A stretch of 64,000 nucleotides of DNA. It comes from Paludibacter sp. (GTDB lineage Bacteria > Bacteroidota > Bacteroidia > Bacteroidales > Paludibacteraceae). The position numbers were made by a program, and so were the translations under genes. The DNA lies in the NCBI GenBank assembly GCA_028710895.1, contig JAQTTH010000001.1, positions 281,876-345,875 of the forward strand, written 5' to 3'. The notes beneath the pieces were generated by a model that was not told the origin of the DNA, did no database searches, and saw only the letters and a program-made list of their open reading frames with translations. Of this stretch, positions 26,338-34,999 are shown piece after piece (within the stretch, counting starts at the first letter, position 1; every line of letters begins with the position of its first letter).

Positions 26338-27999
26338 ATGAGTAATGCTGATAATACCGTTTCAACGGATATTTTAATCATTGGAGGTGGACCTTCAGGT
26401 TTAGCCACAGCCATTCATCTTGCAGACACATTAAAGCAAAAAGGACTTGAAAAACGCATTCTGCTGATTGAAAAGGGAAGCGCTATTGGAAGTCACATTT
26501 TGTCGGGTGCCGTTATTAAAGCCGATGTTTTCAAAAGTTTATTACCGGATGTTGATTTTAGCGAAATCCCGTTCAACGCCAAAGTTGCAACCGACTCTAC
26601 GGTCATACTAAGCGAAAATGGATCGTTCAAATTGCCGGTCCATGTCCCTTATATGAGTAATGCCGGAAATTATACGGCTTCATTGGGACAGGTTTGTCGT
26701 TTTTTGGCTACCAAGGCCGAAGAAAAAGGAGTTGAAATTTATCCCGGATTTGCTTTAAGCGAAATTCTGTATAAAGATGGTAAAGTAATTGGTGCCAAAA
26801 CCATTGATACCGGTGTTGACCATCATGGAAAGGAAATGGAAAATTTCCAACCGGGAACACGAATTGAAGCTAAATTGACCATTTTTGCTGAAGGAACACG
26901 CGGAAGTCTTGCTAAACAACTCATTGCAAAATATGATTTAGAAAAAGATAAAAATTGCCAGATTTACTCGCTGGGCGTAAAAGAAGTATGGAGCGTGCCC
27001 GAAGGAAATATCAAGCCGGGTGAAGTTTATCATACTATGGGTTACCCATTAAACCTGAAAGAATTCGGTGGTGGATTTGTTTATGGATTGAATGACAACA
27101 AAATAGCTGTTGGTTTGGTAGTTGGCCTTGAGTATGAAGACCCAACTTTCGATGCTCATGACGCATTTCAGGCATGGAAAACAAATCCGTTTATTTCGAA
27201 ATTTTTGAAAGGCGGTAAACTTGTTGAATACGGTGCAAAAACATTGCCCGAAGGTGGTTGGTACTCCATTCCAAAACTATACACCGACAATGCATTAATT
27301 GTAGGTGATAGCGCCGGATTGGTTGCAATGCCAGCATTGAAAGGTGTGCATTTGGCAATTACATCAGGTATGTTGGCAGCCAAAACAGCTGCTGAAGCAT
27401 TGAGTAAAAACAATTTCTCTGAAAAGACACTTTCAGCATACGAAGCGTCAATCAAAGACAGTGTTATATATAAAGACTTGTATCCGGTTAGCAATTTCCG
27501 TCAGGGATTTTCAAAAGGACTTATTTTGGGTTCTATCCACTTTGGAACACAATTAATTACCGGCGGAGCAGGATTCTGTGGTCGATTAAAATCGCATCCG
27601 GATAAAGATGCGACTAAAACATTGGCAGATTTTAAAGGTAAACCATTCAAAGAAAGATTCAAAAGCAAACTGGAATTTGATAAAGTATTGACTTTTGACA
27701 AAGCTACTGATGTGTATCATTCAGGTGTAGGTCACGATGAGCAACAGGTTCCACATGTAAAAATCAATAATCCGGAGTCATTTGCAGTCATTAATATCAA
27801 ACAATACGGTGCTCCGTGTCAGTTCTTCTGCTCATCAGAAGTGTATGAACTACATACTGACAAAAACGGGCATCAGGAATTACGTATTCATGCAGAAAAC
27901 TGTATGCATTGCAAAACCTGCGATATTAAAACACCGGGCGACGGTATTACCTGGAGTGTACCTAATGGTGGCAATGGTCCAGAATTTCAAAACATGTAA
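26338..27999 (+). CDS. Electron transfer flavoprotein:quinone oxidoreductase
   Basis: 553 residues. Transfers electrons from ETF to quinone at the membrane surface via FAD and a 4Fe-4S cluster. N-terminal FAD motif LIIGGGPSG (about 13-21); the central GDSAGLVAMPALKGVHLA is the conserved FAD/quinone region; C-terminal Cys ligands are in CQFFC and CMHCKTCDI. Full length compared with mitochondrial ETF-QO. The EtfB-EtfA fusion gene starts 45 bp later, so electron donor and acceptor are made together. Confidence 0.95.
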   Translation: MSNADNTVSTDILIIGGGPSGLATAIHLADTLKQKGLEKRILLIEKGSAIGSHILSGAVIKADVFKSLLPDVDFSEIPFNAKVATDSTVILSENGSFKLPVHVPYMSNAGNYTASLGQVCRFLATKAEEKGVEIYPGFALSEILYKDGKVIGAKTIDTGVDHHGKEMENFQPGTRIEAKLTIFAEGTRGSLAKQLIAKYDLEKDKNCQIYSLGVKEVWSVPEGNIKPGEVYHTMGYPLNLKEFGGGFVYGLNDNKIAVGLVVGLEYEDPTFDAHDAFQAWKTNPFISKFLKGGKLVEYGAKTLPEGGWYSIPKLYTDNALIVGDSAGLVAMPALKGVHLAITSGMLAAKTAAEALSKNNFSEKTLSAYEASIKDSVIYKDLYPVSNFRQGFSKGLILGSIHFGTQLITGGAGFCGRLKSHPDKDATKTLADFKGKPFKERFKSKLEFDKVLTFDKATDVYHSGVGHDEQQVPHVKINNPESFAVINIKQYGAPCQFFCSSEVYELHTDKNGHQELRIHAENCMHCKTCDIKTPGDGITWSVPNGGNGPEFQNM

Positions 28000-28044
28000 C
28001 CAAAACAATTCATAATTTTTAATTCATAATTCATAATTAAAGAA

Positions 28045-29985
28045 ATGGCTCTTACAATTATAAGTTTAATAAAACAAGTTCCACTCCCAACGGAAATGCG
28101 TATGGGAGACGATGGATTGATGGACAGAACAAAAGCAAAATCGATTATTAATATCGACTGTCAGTTTGGTCTTGAAGCTGGATTACAACTCAAAAAACAA
28201 TATCCCGATGCCCGCATGATTGCCTGCTCCATGGGACCTGGTTCATTCGAAGTAGCACTACGCACTGCTATTTCCATGGGTTACGACGAAGCCTATCTCC
28301 TATCCGACCGCAAACTGGGTGGTAGCGATACTTATGCAACCGGTTTAGCAATTTCAACCATGTTGAAACATCTTGGTTTCACCAAAGATTCAAAGGAACC
28401 GTTTATCATCCTGGCCGGTCGTCAGACAAGCGATGGTGACACAGCTCACGTTCCTTCGCAAGTGGCTGAAAACCTTGGGATACCACAAGCAACTTTTGTT
28501 GAAAGTGTAAAAGCTGATGGTGAAGGCAATGTGATTGCAAAACGTATTATCGAAGGTGGTTATCAGATGATGAAGCTGCCTATGCCTTGCACCATTTCGC
28601 TTACTCCAACCGGAATTCCACCACGCAAACCATCATTGACAGGCGCTATCAAAGCCCGCAATGCAAAAGTTACTGTGTTTGGGATTGACGACATCGGATT
28701 AGGAACAAAGAAAATCGGTTTAGGTGGTTCACCAACCATTGTGGCAGGTGTCGTAAACATTGTGAGCGAACGTGCTCCGATCATTATGTCGCAAGGACAT
28801 AACGAGGCAACACTCGTCGACAGTTTGTTGGCTAATTATGCCAAAGGTGCAAACGTATTGGAGAAAAAAGAAAAAGCTGAAAAGAAAGCTTCAGAAAAAC
28901 CTGAATTTCCATTTTACGATAACCGCAACGGCGCTAAAGGAATTTTGACCTGGGCTGAAATTGCAAACGGTAAAATTGCCCGTCCATCGATAGAGCTTTT
29001 GACTCCGGCGCGTCATTTGGCCGATCAATTAGGCGAAGATACTAAAATCATGACTTTGCTTATTGGTAATGATGTAGCAGATCAGGCTCAAACCTTATTT
29101 GAACACGGTTCAGACGAAGTAATTGTGGTAGAAGATCCAAAATTGGTTGAATACCTCGTATTACCTTTCTCATCTATTTTTGCTCAGGTAATCAAAGAGC
29201 GTAACCCTGAAATTGCCTTATTTGCTGCAACAACTTCGGGTCGTGAATTGGCTCCACGTATTGGTGTGAAAACCGGAAGTGGTGTAACAGCCGACTGTAC
29301 CGGACTGGAGATTGGCGAATATGTGAACCGCAAGGAAAAAGTAATCAACAAACCGATTCTTCATTCACGTCGTCCAACTTACGGCGAGAGTAAGCTGGCA
29401 ACTATTCTTGGTTTCGTTTATCCTCAAATCTCAACAGCTCGTGCGGGTACCTTCGAAGTTCCCGCAAAAGTAGAAGGTCGTACAGGTATTGTTTCGACAT
29501 TCAAACCAAAACTGACAAAAGACGAATTTAAAGTAGAAATTCTGCAGACTGTTCGTGGCGAAGGTAATTCAGTAAATCTGTTCGATGCCGATGTAATTAT
29601 TGCAGGTGGTCGTGGAACTACAGGCGACGGACTGGAGCTTATCAAGAAACTGGCTGAGGCACTGAAAGAAAAAGGTGTAAAAGCTGAATGGGCTTGTAGC
29701 CGTGTGGTAGTTGACGAAGGTTTTTCGGAATATGCACGTCAGGTTGGTCAAACAGGTAAAACCGTTCGTCCCAAAGTATATGTGGGTGTAGGAATCTCGG
29801 GAGCTATCCAGCATATTGCCGGTATGAAAGAATCGGAGAAAATTGTTGCAATCGATCATAATCCGAAAGCATCCATTTTCCACTTTGCCGATTTTGGTAT
29901 AGTTGGTGAATACACCGACATCCTACCTGAACTGATTGAACGCGTTAAAGGTGGATTTACATTCGGCATTGAACCTGTAAAATAA
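28045..29985 (+). CDS. Electron transfer flavoprotein, beta and alpha subunits fused
   Basis: 646 residues where two separate proteins are usual. Residues 1 to about 260 are EtfB (IISLIKQVPLP at the start, then DCQFGLEAGLQLK and AGRQTSDGDTAHVPSQVAE, the AMP-binding region). A charged linker follows (about 270-290, EKKEKAEKKASEKPE). The rest is EtfA, with the C-terminal FAD domain signature VGQTGKTVRPKVYVGVGISG and IVAIDHNPKASIFHFADFGI (about 565-630). There is no stop or frameshift at the joint. It carries electrons from acyl-CoA or similar dehydrogenases to the adjacent quinone oxidoreductase; no dehydrogenase is in the window. Confidence 0.95.
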   Translation: MALTIISLIKQVPLPTEMRMGDDGLMDRTKAKSIINIDCQFGLEAGLQLKKQYPDARMIACSMGPGSFEVALRTAISMGYDEAYLLSDRKLGGSDTYATGLAISTMLKHLGFTKDSKEPFIILAGRQTSDGDTAHVPSQVAENLGIPQATFVESVKADGEGNVIAKRIIEGGYQMMKLPMPCTISLTPTGIPPRKPSLTGAIKARNAKVTVFGIDDIGLGTKKIGLGGSPTIVAGVVNIVSERAPIIMSQGHNEATLVDSLLANYAKGANVLEKKEKAEKKASEKPEFPFYDNRNGAKGILTWAEIANGKIARPSIELLTPARHLADQLGEDTKIMTLLIGNDVADQAQTLFEHGSDEVIVVEDPKLVEYLVLPFSSIFAQVIKERNPEIALFAATTSGRELAPRIGVKTGSGVTADCTGLEIGEYVNRKEKVINKPILHSRRPTYGESKLATILGFVYPQISTARAGTFEVPAKVEGRTGIVSTFKPKLTKDEFKVEILQTVRGEGNSVNLFDADVIIAGGRGTTGDGLELIKKLAEALKEKGVKAEWACSRVVVDEGFSEYARQVGQTGKTVRPKVYVGVGISGAIQHIAGMKESEKIVAIDHNPKASIFHFADFGIVGEYTDILPELIERVKGGFTFGIEPVK

Positions 29986-30016
29986 GAACCTCCAACCCCT
30001 AAAGGGAAATAAAACA

Positions 30017-30052
30017 AAAAAGGGTAGCACAAAATTTTGTGCTACCCTTTTT
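30017..30052. terminator. Bidirectional terminator, 36-bp palindrome
   Basis: Perfect inverted repeat between the convergent etf fusion and aspartate kinase genes, followed by T-rich sequence on the plus strand and preceded by A-rich sequence. Confidence 0.9.
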
Positions 30053-30070
30053 ATTTTTTCAATATTCAAT

Positions 30071-31327
30071 TCAATTTTCCTTCATCAAAAACCGCCCGCT
30101 TCTTCGGGTTCGTTGCGAAAGCAGAATTGTACGTCCTGAAGTCGTTTTTTGAACAATGTCATCGTTGATACCACGAATTGTAAGCAATTCAAGGCTATCG
30201 TTGTAATTTACTTTGAAGTCATTACCTAATTCATCCAGAGCACCGGATAAATAGCGATTATTATCGACACACACCGAAATGCTAATAGCCGAACTCTGAA
30301 TCAGCGATACCTTCAAACGATGTTTATTCATTACAGCAAAAGCCTTAGAAAGACTTTCTTCCAACACAAACGAGAAATCGCGGGGCCGAATAGTTACCAG
30401 AACCTGATTTTTTCGGAGAATTAACACCGGAACATCAATTGGTTTTTCGGTTGTTGCTTTAATTACAGAACCAGCTTCTGACGGACTTCCAAATGGACGA
30501 ACATAAAGTGGAATTTGCTTATTTTCAAGAGGTTTAATTGTCTTAGGGTGAATAATCTGCGCACCACTGTATGCCAATTCAACAGCATCCAGATAAGTCA
30601 GTTCGGGAATATGAACCGTGTTTTCAAAAATACGTGGGTCGGCATTTAAAATCCCGGGCACATCTTTCCAGATAGTAACGCTTTCAGCATCGAGCAGATT
30701 TCCAACCACCGCAGCTGTATAATCCGAACCTTCACGCCCCAGTGTGGTCGGGTCACCTTTGATATTAGCACCAATAAATCCCTGACCAATATAAATCTTG
30801 TTTTGAGTAAAATCAACAGCTTTTTTCAATCTCACCTGCGAATCGTTCATCCGCACATTTGCTTCACGAAAATTGCTATCGGTAACAATGAGGCTACGCA
30901 TATCGAGCCAGCAGTTTGTGCTACCCGATTCAGCCAAAAAAGCTGAAACGATACAGGTGGAAAACAATTCACCATACGACACCAATCGGTCGTAACAACG
31001 GTCATAATCATCGCCAATGCCCTCAATTATATACTTTTCCAGTTCAGCAAACAAAGGTTCAACAGCCGTTTCTCCAACAGTTTTATCTACAAATAATTCA
31101 GCAATAATTTCGCGGTGATAGTTCTCAACTTCAACCAGTTTTTGTATTGCACCCGCATGATCGGCTTTCATAAAACTGTCGAGGACCACTTCCATAGCAT
31201 TTGTGGTTTTACCCATAGCCGAAACCACAATAAATAAATTATCATTTACCCCTGAAACTATCCGCGCTATATTGCGAATTCCTTCTGCCGAACGCACCGA
31301 CGCACCACCAAATTTATAAACTTTCAT
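30071..31327 (-). CDS. lysC: Monofunctional aspartate kinase
   Basis: 418 residues; phosphorylates aspartate, the first step to lysine, threonine, methionine and diaminopimelate. N-terminal KFGGASV (5-11) and the FIGANIKGDPTTLGREGSDYTAA block (about 188-210) form the active site; DPRIF and YSGAQIIHPKT follow. The C-terminal 130 residues are the ACT regulatory domains. No homoserine dehydrogenase is fused. It starts 23 bp after the DUF5103 gene, so it is likely read from that gene's promoter. Confidence 0.95.
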   Translation of the reverse strand: MKVYKFGGASVRSAEGIRNIARIVSGVNDNLFIVVSAMGKTTNAMEVVLDSFMKADHAGAIQKLVEVENYHREIIAELFVDKTVGETAVEPLFAELEKYIIEGIGDDYDRCYDRLVSYGELFSTCIVSAFLAESGSTNCWLDMRSLIVTDSNFREANVRMNDSQVRLKKAVDFTQNKIYIGQGFIGANIKGDPTTLGREGSDYTAAVVGNLLDAESVTIWKDVPGILNADPRIFENTVHIPELTYLDAVELAYSGAQIIHPKTIKPLENKQIPLYVRPFGSPSEAGSVIKATTEKPIDVPVLILRKNQVLVTIRPRDFSFVLEESLSKAFAVMNKHRLKVSLIQSSAISISVCVDNNRYLSGALDELGNDFKVNYNDSLELLTIRGINDDIVQKTTSGRTILLSQRTRRSGRFLMKEN

Positions 31328-31350
31328 TTCAATCCAACATTATTTATTCA

Positions 31351-32598
31351 TTATTCAATATCTTTTACTCCAATCAATTTATCATACCGTTCGCCCCAGG
31401 CCCGTTGGTACACATAAATAGTATATTCATTTTGAGTCTGCCAATAGCTTCCATCCACCCGACGAGTTGTTGCCTTGCGTTCACCTTTTGGAACAAACCA
31501 ATACTGGTAATTGTAACCACCCTGCTTTAAAAGAATTGATTGATAATACTTTCCTTCAGTGCCATCATATTTCAGGCGATTGGCATCGTTCATTAAGTTA
31601 TAATTAAACTCACCACCGAGGTACAACTGACCATCGAAAAACGGTTCATTCGTTGGCAATGAGAAATTCACGTACATATAATCTGCTTCAACATCATCAT
31701 TATCTGTGCTTTGTAAATTGATAATATATTTTCCGTTCACATCCATTTCCTGTATGTACGCTTTGTTTGCCTGAATTTTATCGTCATACAGGAATGCATC
31801 GTAATGCGGTTGATTGTAGCGCACTGTGGCAACGCCTGTTCCCGCTGCATAAACAGATGAAATATCAAAACGATGATAGTCGCAACCTCCTTCGAAAATA
31901 AGATCTTTATTATTGGTATAGCTCAATTTAGTATTCGAAACGTATGTTGGTTTAACATCGCGAACCTCATTATCAAGGCGGTTATTCTGGCGAACAAACA
32001 CTTTTATTTCAGTTGCCGGTTCACGTACCGAATAGCCATTGAAAGCCACATCGAAATCTAATTGTTGTACTTTTCCATTCAGTTCAGTATCTGTATTTCC
32101 ACGCACAGTAGCCGTAATGCCTACTTTGGGGTCTACAATTGAGAAACAAGCCTGAGCAATTGGCTGATCCACCTGATTGTCTTCGTAAATTATCACCACA
32201 TAATTCCCTGAAATTTTAAAAGTCATATCGTTATTTGGTAATAAAAACGAATAATGCGTATATAAAAAAGTGGTGGTAATGGACGAAGTATAGTCGGTAA
32301 TATTTCCGGTAGTATAACCACTCAGATATTCGGTAGTTGACAAATCAGATGGAGTCCAATCGGCATTACAATGTATAACCTTATAACTGTAGGAATGCGC
32401 TTCGTGTGACATTTCGTCGAAACGAACTGACAATCTGGTAGAACCATTTAGTTCGATAATTGGTAACAGGTATTTTTCATTTTCAATACCAATTTGGAGT
32501 GTCCGAATGTTTGGTGTAAATGTTTGCGTACGCAATGGAGTCTGAGCCTGCAGACTCAAACCAAGTGATAGAGCAATAGCAAGAAATATTCTCTTCAT
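31351..32598 (-). CDS. DUF5103 protein, type IX secretion system plug (PlugT)-like
   Basis: 415 residues with a signal peptide (about 1-18, ending LSLQAQ). DUF5103 proteins are described as the T9SS plug that closes the SprA translocon (recalled family assignment). Visible family text: RTLQIGIENEKYLLPIIELNG (read in parts, about 33-53), LSVRFDEMSHE, HCNADWTPSDLS and the late EFNYNLMNDANRLKYD plus KGERKATTRRVDG. All beta-strand rich. The window contains several T9SS cargos. Oddly it shares an operon with aspartate kinase. Confidence 0.88.
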   Translation of the reverse strand: MKRIFLAIALSLGLSLQAQTPLRTQTFTPNIRTLQIGIENEKYLLPIIELNGSTRLSVRFDEMSHEAHSYSYKVIHCNADWTPSDLSTTEYLSGYTTGNITDYTSSITTTFLYTHYSFLLPNNDMTFKISGNYVVIIYEDNQVDQPIAQACFSIVDPKVGITATVRGNTDTELNGKVQQLDFDVAFNGYSVREPATEIKVFVRQNNRLDNEVRDVKPTYVSNTKLSYTNNKDLIFEGGCDYHRFDISSVYAAGTGVATVRYNQPHYDAFLYDDKIQANKAYIQEMDVNGKYIINLQSTDNDDVEADYMYVNFSLPTNEPFFDGQLYLGGEFNYNLMNDANRLKYDGTEGKYYQSILLKQGGYNYQYWFVPKGERKATTRRVDGSYWQTQNEYTIYVYQRAWGERYDKLIGVKDIE

Positions 32599-32640
32599 GA
32601 AACGATTCTTTTTTAAATAATCTTATCAATTATTTTGCCA

Positions 32641-32648
32641 CAAAAATA
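32641..32648 (-). promoter_or_regulatory. -7 box of the plug-aspartate kinase operon
   Basis: TATTTTTG on the minus strand, 42 nt before the start codon of the DUF5103 gene. Confidence 0.5.
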
Positions 32649-32764
32649 AAGAAATTAAGGGACATATCATGTGAAACGAAAAAATATACGTCATATTATA
32701 AACCCTTACAGTACAACTAAAAGAAAATTTCACATATAAATTTAAAGTTTGCTTAATAATTATA

Positions 32765-32794
32765 TTTGTGAATTCAAAAAAAATTGTATATTTG
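32765..32794 (+). promoter_or_regulatory. Promoter of the DUF898-M48 genes
   Basis: TATATTTG occurs twice, at 32761-32768 and 32787-32794. The TTTG of the first sits 18 nt upstream of the second, so the first box can serve as the -33 element of the second, or each can act alone. Leader about 55 nt. Confidence 0.6.
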
Positions 32795-32857
32795 CCAAGT
32801 ATAATTTTATCAAAAAATCAATAACAAATCAGTATAAACAATTCACAAACAAAGATT

Positions 32858-33817
32858 ATGGAGAACGAAAGCACAGAAGTAAAAAGCTACAAGCTCAGTT
32901 TCAATGGCAATGGCAGTACATTTTTTGGAATAGTAGTCGTGAACTGGCTATTATCTGTTATCACACTCAGTATTTATTACCCATGGGCAAAGGCAAAACA
33001 GCTTAAGTACATGTATAGTTCTACCACGTTGAATGACGATAGTTTTGCTTTTAATGGCACAGGAAAGGAAATGTTCAAAGGCTATATTAAAACATTGGTA
33101 ATCTTCGGGTTGCTGTTTGCAATTTTTGGAGTATTTACCTATTACGAAATGCCAACCCTAGGCATTCTTGTATTGTATTTTGGGTTGTTTACCATCATGC
33201 CAATTGCCATTCATGGTTCGTACCGTTATCGTATGTCACGCAGTACCTGGCGTGGTATTCGCTTCGGATATCGTGGCGACAGAACTGAATTAATGCTCAA
33301 CTTCTTTAAATGGATCTTTTTCACTATCATCTCCCTTGGAATTTATGGTTCGTGGATGGAAATGAATTTGAGAAGCTACCTAATTGGCAATATCAGAATG
33401 GGTGATGTGGAGTTCAGATACAAAGGTAAAGGCCTTGATTACTTCCTTTTGGGACTGAAAGGTTTCCTATTAACGCTTATCACACTGGGGATTTACTCCT
33501 TTTGGTTTTACAAAAGCTTATTCGAATACTATGTGAACAACATCAGTGCTTATAAAGATGGTAAAGAAATTACATTTAAATCGAAAGCAACTGCAAGCGA
33601 TATGTTTAACCTCTTGTTTGTAAATTATATTATCCTCATTTTCACGCTTGGACTTGGTTATGCATGGGTTGTAACCCGCACTATGAATCTTGTATTTAGC
33701 AGAATTCAACTCGAAGGCGACATCGATCTTGATAGCATTCAACAAACCGAGGCTGACTACACCGATGCAACAGGTGAAGATATGAGCGATTTTCTGAATA
33801 TTGATTTTATCATGTAA
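32858..33817 (+). CDS. YjgN-family (DUF898) membrane protein
   Basis: 319 residues with about six to eight helices in three similar blocks. Each block has a soluble start such as LSFNGNGSTFFGI or FAFNGTGKEMFKG and then a helix ending LSIYYPWAKAK or LGIYSFWFYK, typical of DUF898. Function is unknown; E. coli YjgN is uncharacterised. The stop codon overlaps the ATG of an M48 protease gene (ATGTAATGA), so the two are translated together and probably act as a pair, for example with the membrane protein as partner or substrate of the protease. Confidence 0.93.
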   Translation: MENESTEVKSYKLSFNGNGSTFFGIVVVNWLLSVITLSIYYPWAKAKQLKYMYSSTTLNDDSFAFNGTGKEMFKGYIKTLVIFGLLFAIFGVFTYYEMPTLGILVLYFGLFTIMPIAIHGSYRYRMSRSTWRGIRFGYRGDRTELMLNFFKWIFFTIISLGIYGSWMEMNLRSYLIGNIRMGDVEFRYKGKGLDYFLLGLKGFLLTLITLGIYSFWFYKSLFEYYVNNISAYKDGKEITFKSKATASDMFNLLFVNYIILIFTLGLGYAWVVTRTMNLVFSRIQLEGDIDLDSIQQTEADYTDATGEDMSDFLNIDFIM

Positions 33818-34878
33818 TGAATCTGACAGCTGCTACTTATTTCGATGGAATCTCTTCCATTCCCCAACAAATTGAGCTAACACTTGACGAATTACAAGGT
33901 CAACTTGAATTTAAAACATCGATTGGGTTCAATGAGTGGGGAATTGAAGAGATTTCTGTTGAGCAATTCGGAAACACACTCGAAATAAGGCATAATGATA
34001 ATAAGGTGGCTTTAATCAAAGTCAACAATCCTGATTTTATTGCTGAATTTTTGGGGTTACTCAAACAAAAAGGACAACTGGGTTGGTACCATATCTTTAT
34101 TCATCTGGGTATAAAAGCGCACATTCTCATTGCAGTTCTTATTTTGGGATTGATTGTTGGAGGCTATTTTCTTATTATTCCATGGGTAGCCGAAAAAGCA
34201 GTACTTATTATTCCTGAAAAATACGATGCTTCGTTGGGTCAGACATTCTTCACGGAATATGTTACAAAAAATAATGTTGACTCTGCAAAAACCAATACCC
34301 TGAACGAGTTTGCAGCAGAACTAAAACTCAACAACAGCAAACAACTTCATTTCACGGTTGTACAATCAGATATCGTCAATGCATTTGCATTGCCTGACGG
34401 AAACATTGTTGTTTACACAGCACTGCTCGATAAAATGAAAGCTTACGATGAATTGGCCGGACTTATCGGGCACGAAGTAATTCACGTAAATAACCGCCAT
34501 ACCATGAAAATGCTTTGTCGAAACCTGTCGGGTTATATTTTTATTTCGGTAGTTCTTACCGATGTCAATGGTATTATGGCCGTTATTGCCGATAATGCAC
34601 GGAATCTCGAATCCCTGTCTTTTTCCCGGCAGTTTGAGCAGGAAGCCGACGTGCAAGGTACTGAACTAATGATTCAAAATGGAATTAATCCCAAAGGTAT
34701 GACAACATTGTTTACCCGATTGAAATCCGAAGAAAAAGTCTTAGTCCCAACGTTTATAAGTTCGCACCCAATGACGGATGACCGGATTAAATACATAAAC
34801 GAGCTGATTAAAGATAAACCTTCATTCAGCACGGAAAACAAACGGCTAACAGAGTTATTTCAAGAAATAAAAAACTGA
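33817..34878 (+). CDS. M48-family membrane zinc metalloprotease
   Basis: 353 residues. One helix (about 104-130, HILIAVLILGLIVGGYFLII) anchors a gluzincin domain. The zinc motif is HEVIH at 219-223, with the third ligand at E276 in EQEADVQG. The N-terminal 100 residues form an unassigned domain before the helix. Domain order resembles Ste24/HtpX-related proteases that sit beside DUF898 genes. Coupled by overlap with the preceding gene; followed by a terminator. Confidence 0.93.
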   Translation: MNLTAATYFDGISSIPQQIELTLDELQGQLEFKTSIGFNEWGIEEISVEQFGNTLEIRHNDNKVALIKVNNPDFIAEFLGLLKQKGQLGWYHIFIHLGIKAHILIAVLILGLIVGGYFLIIPWVAEKAVLIIPEKYDASLGQTFFTEYVTKNNVDSAKTNTLNEFAAELKLNNSKQLHFTVVQSDIVNAFALPDGNIVVYTALLDKMKAYDELAGLIGHEVIHVNNRHTMKMLCRNLSGYIFISVVLTDVNGIMAVIADNARNLESLSFSRQFEQEADVQGTELMIQNGINPKGMTTLFTRLKSEEKVLVPTFISSHPMTDDRIKYINELIKDKPSFSTENKRLTELFQEIKN

Positions 34879-34933
34879 AAAGTCGAAATACAGGCAATTA
34901 TAACATTGTTTATCACATTCTGAAAACTTATCA

Positions 34934-34970
34934 ACAAGCGGAAGTATTTAATACTTTCGCTTGTGTTTTT
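34934..34970 (+). terminator. Terminator after the M48 gene
   Basis: 14-bp stem with one G-T pair (34934-34947 with 34951-34964), 3-nt loop, then a T run; only 30 nt before the next start codon. Confidence 0.85.
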
Positions 34971-34999
34971 AACGGGCAAATTCAGTTACTTTGCCACCT

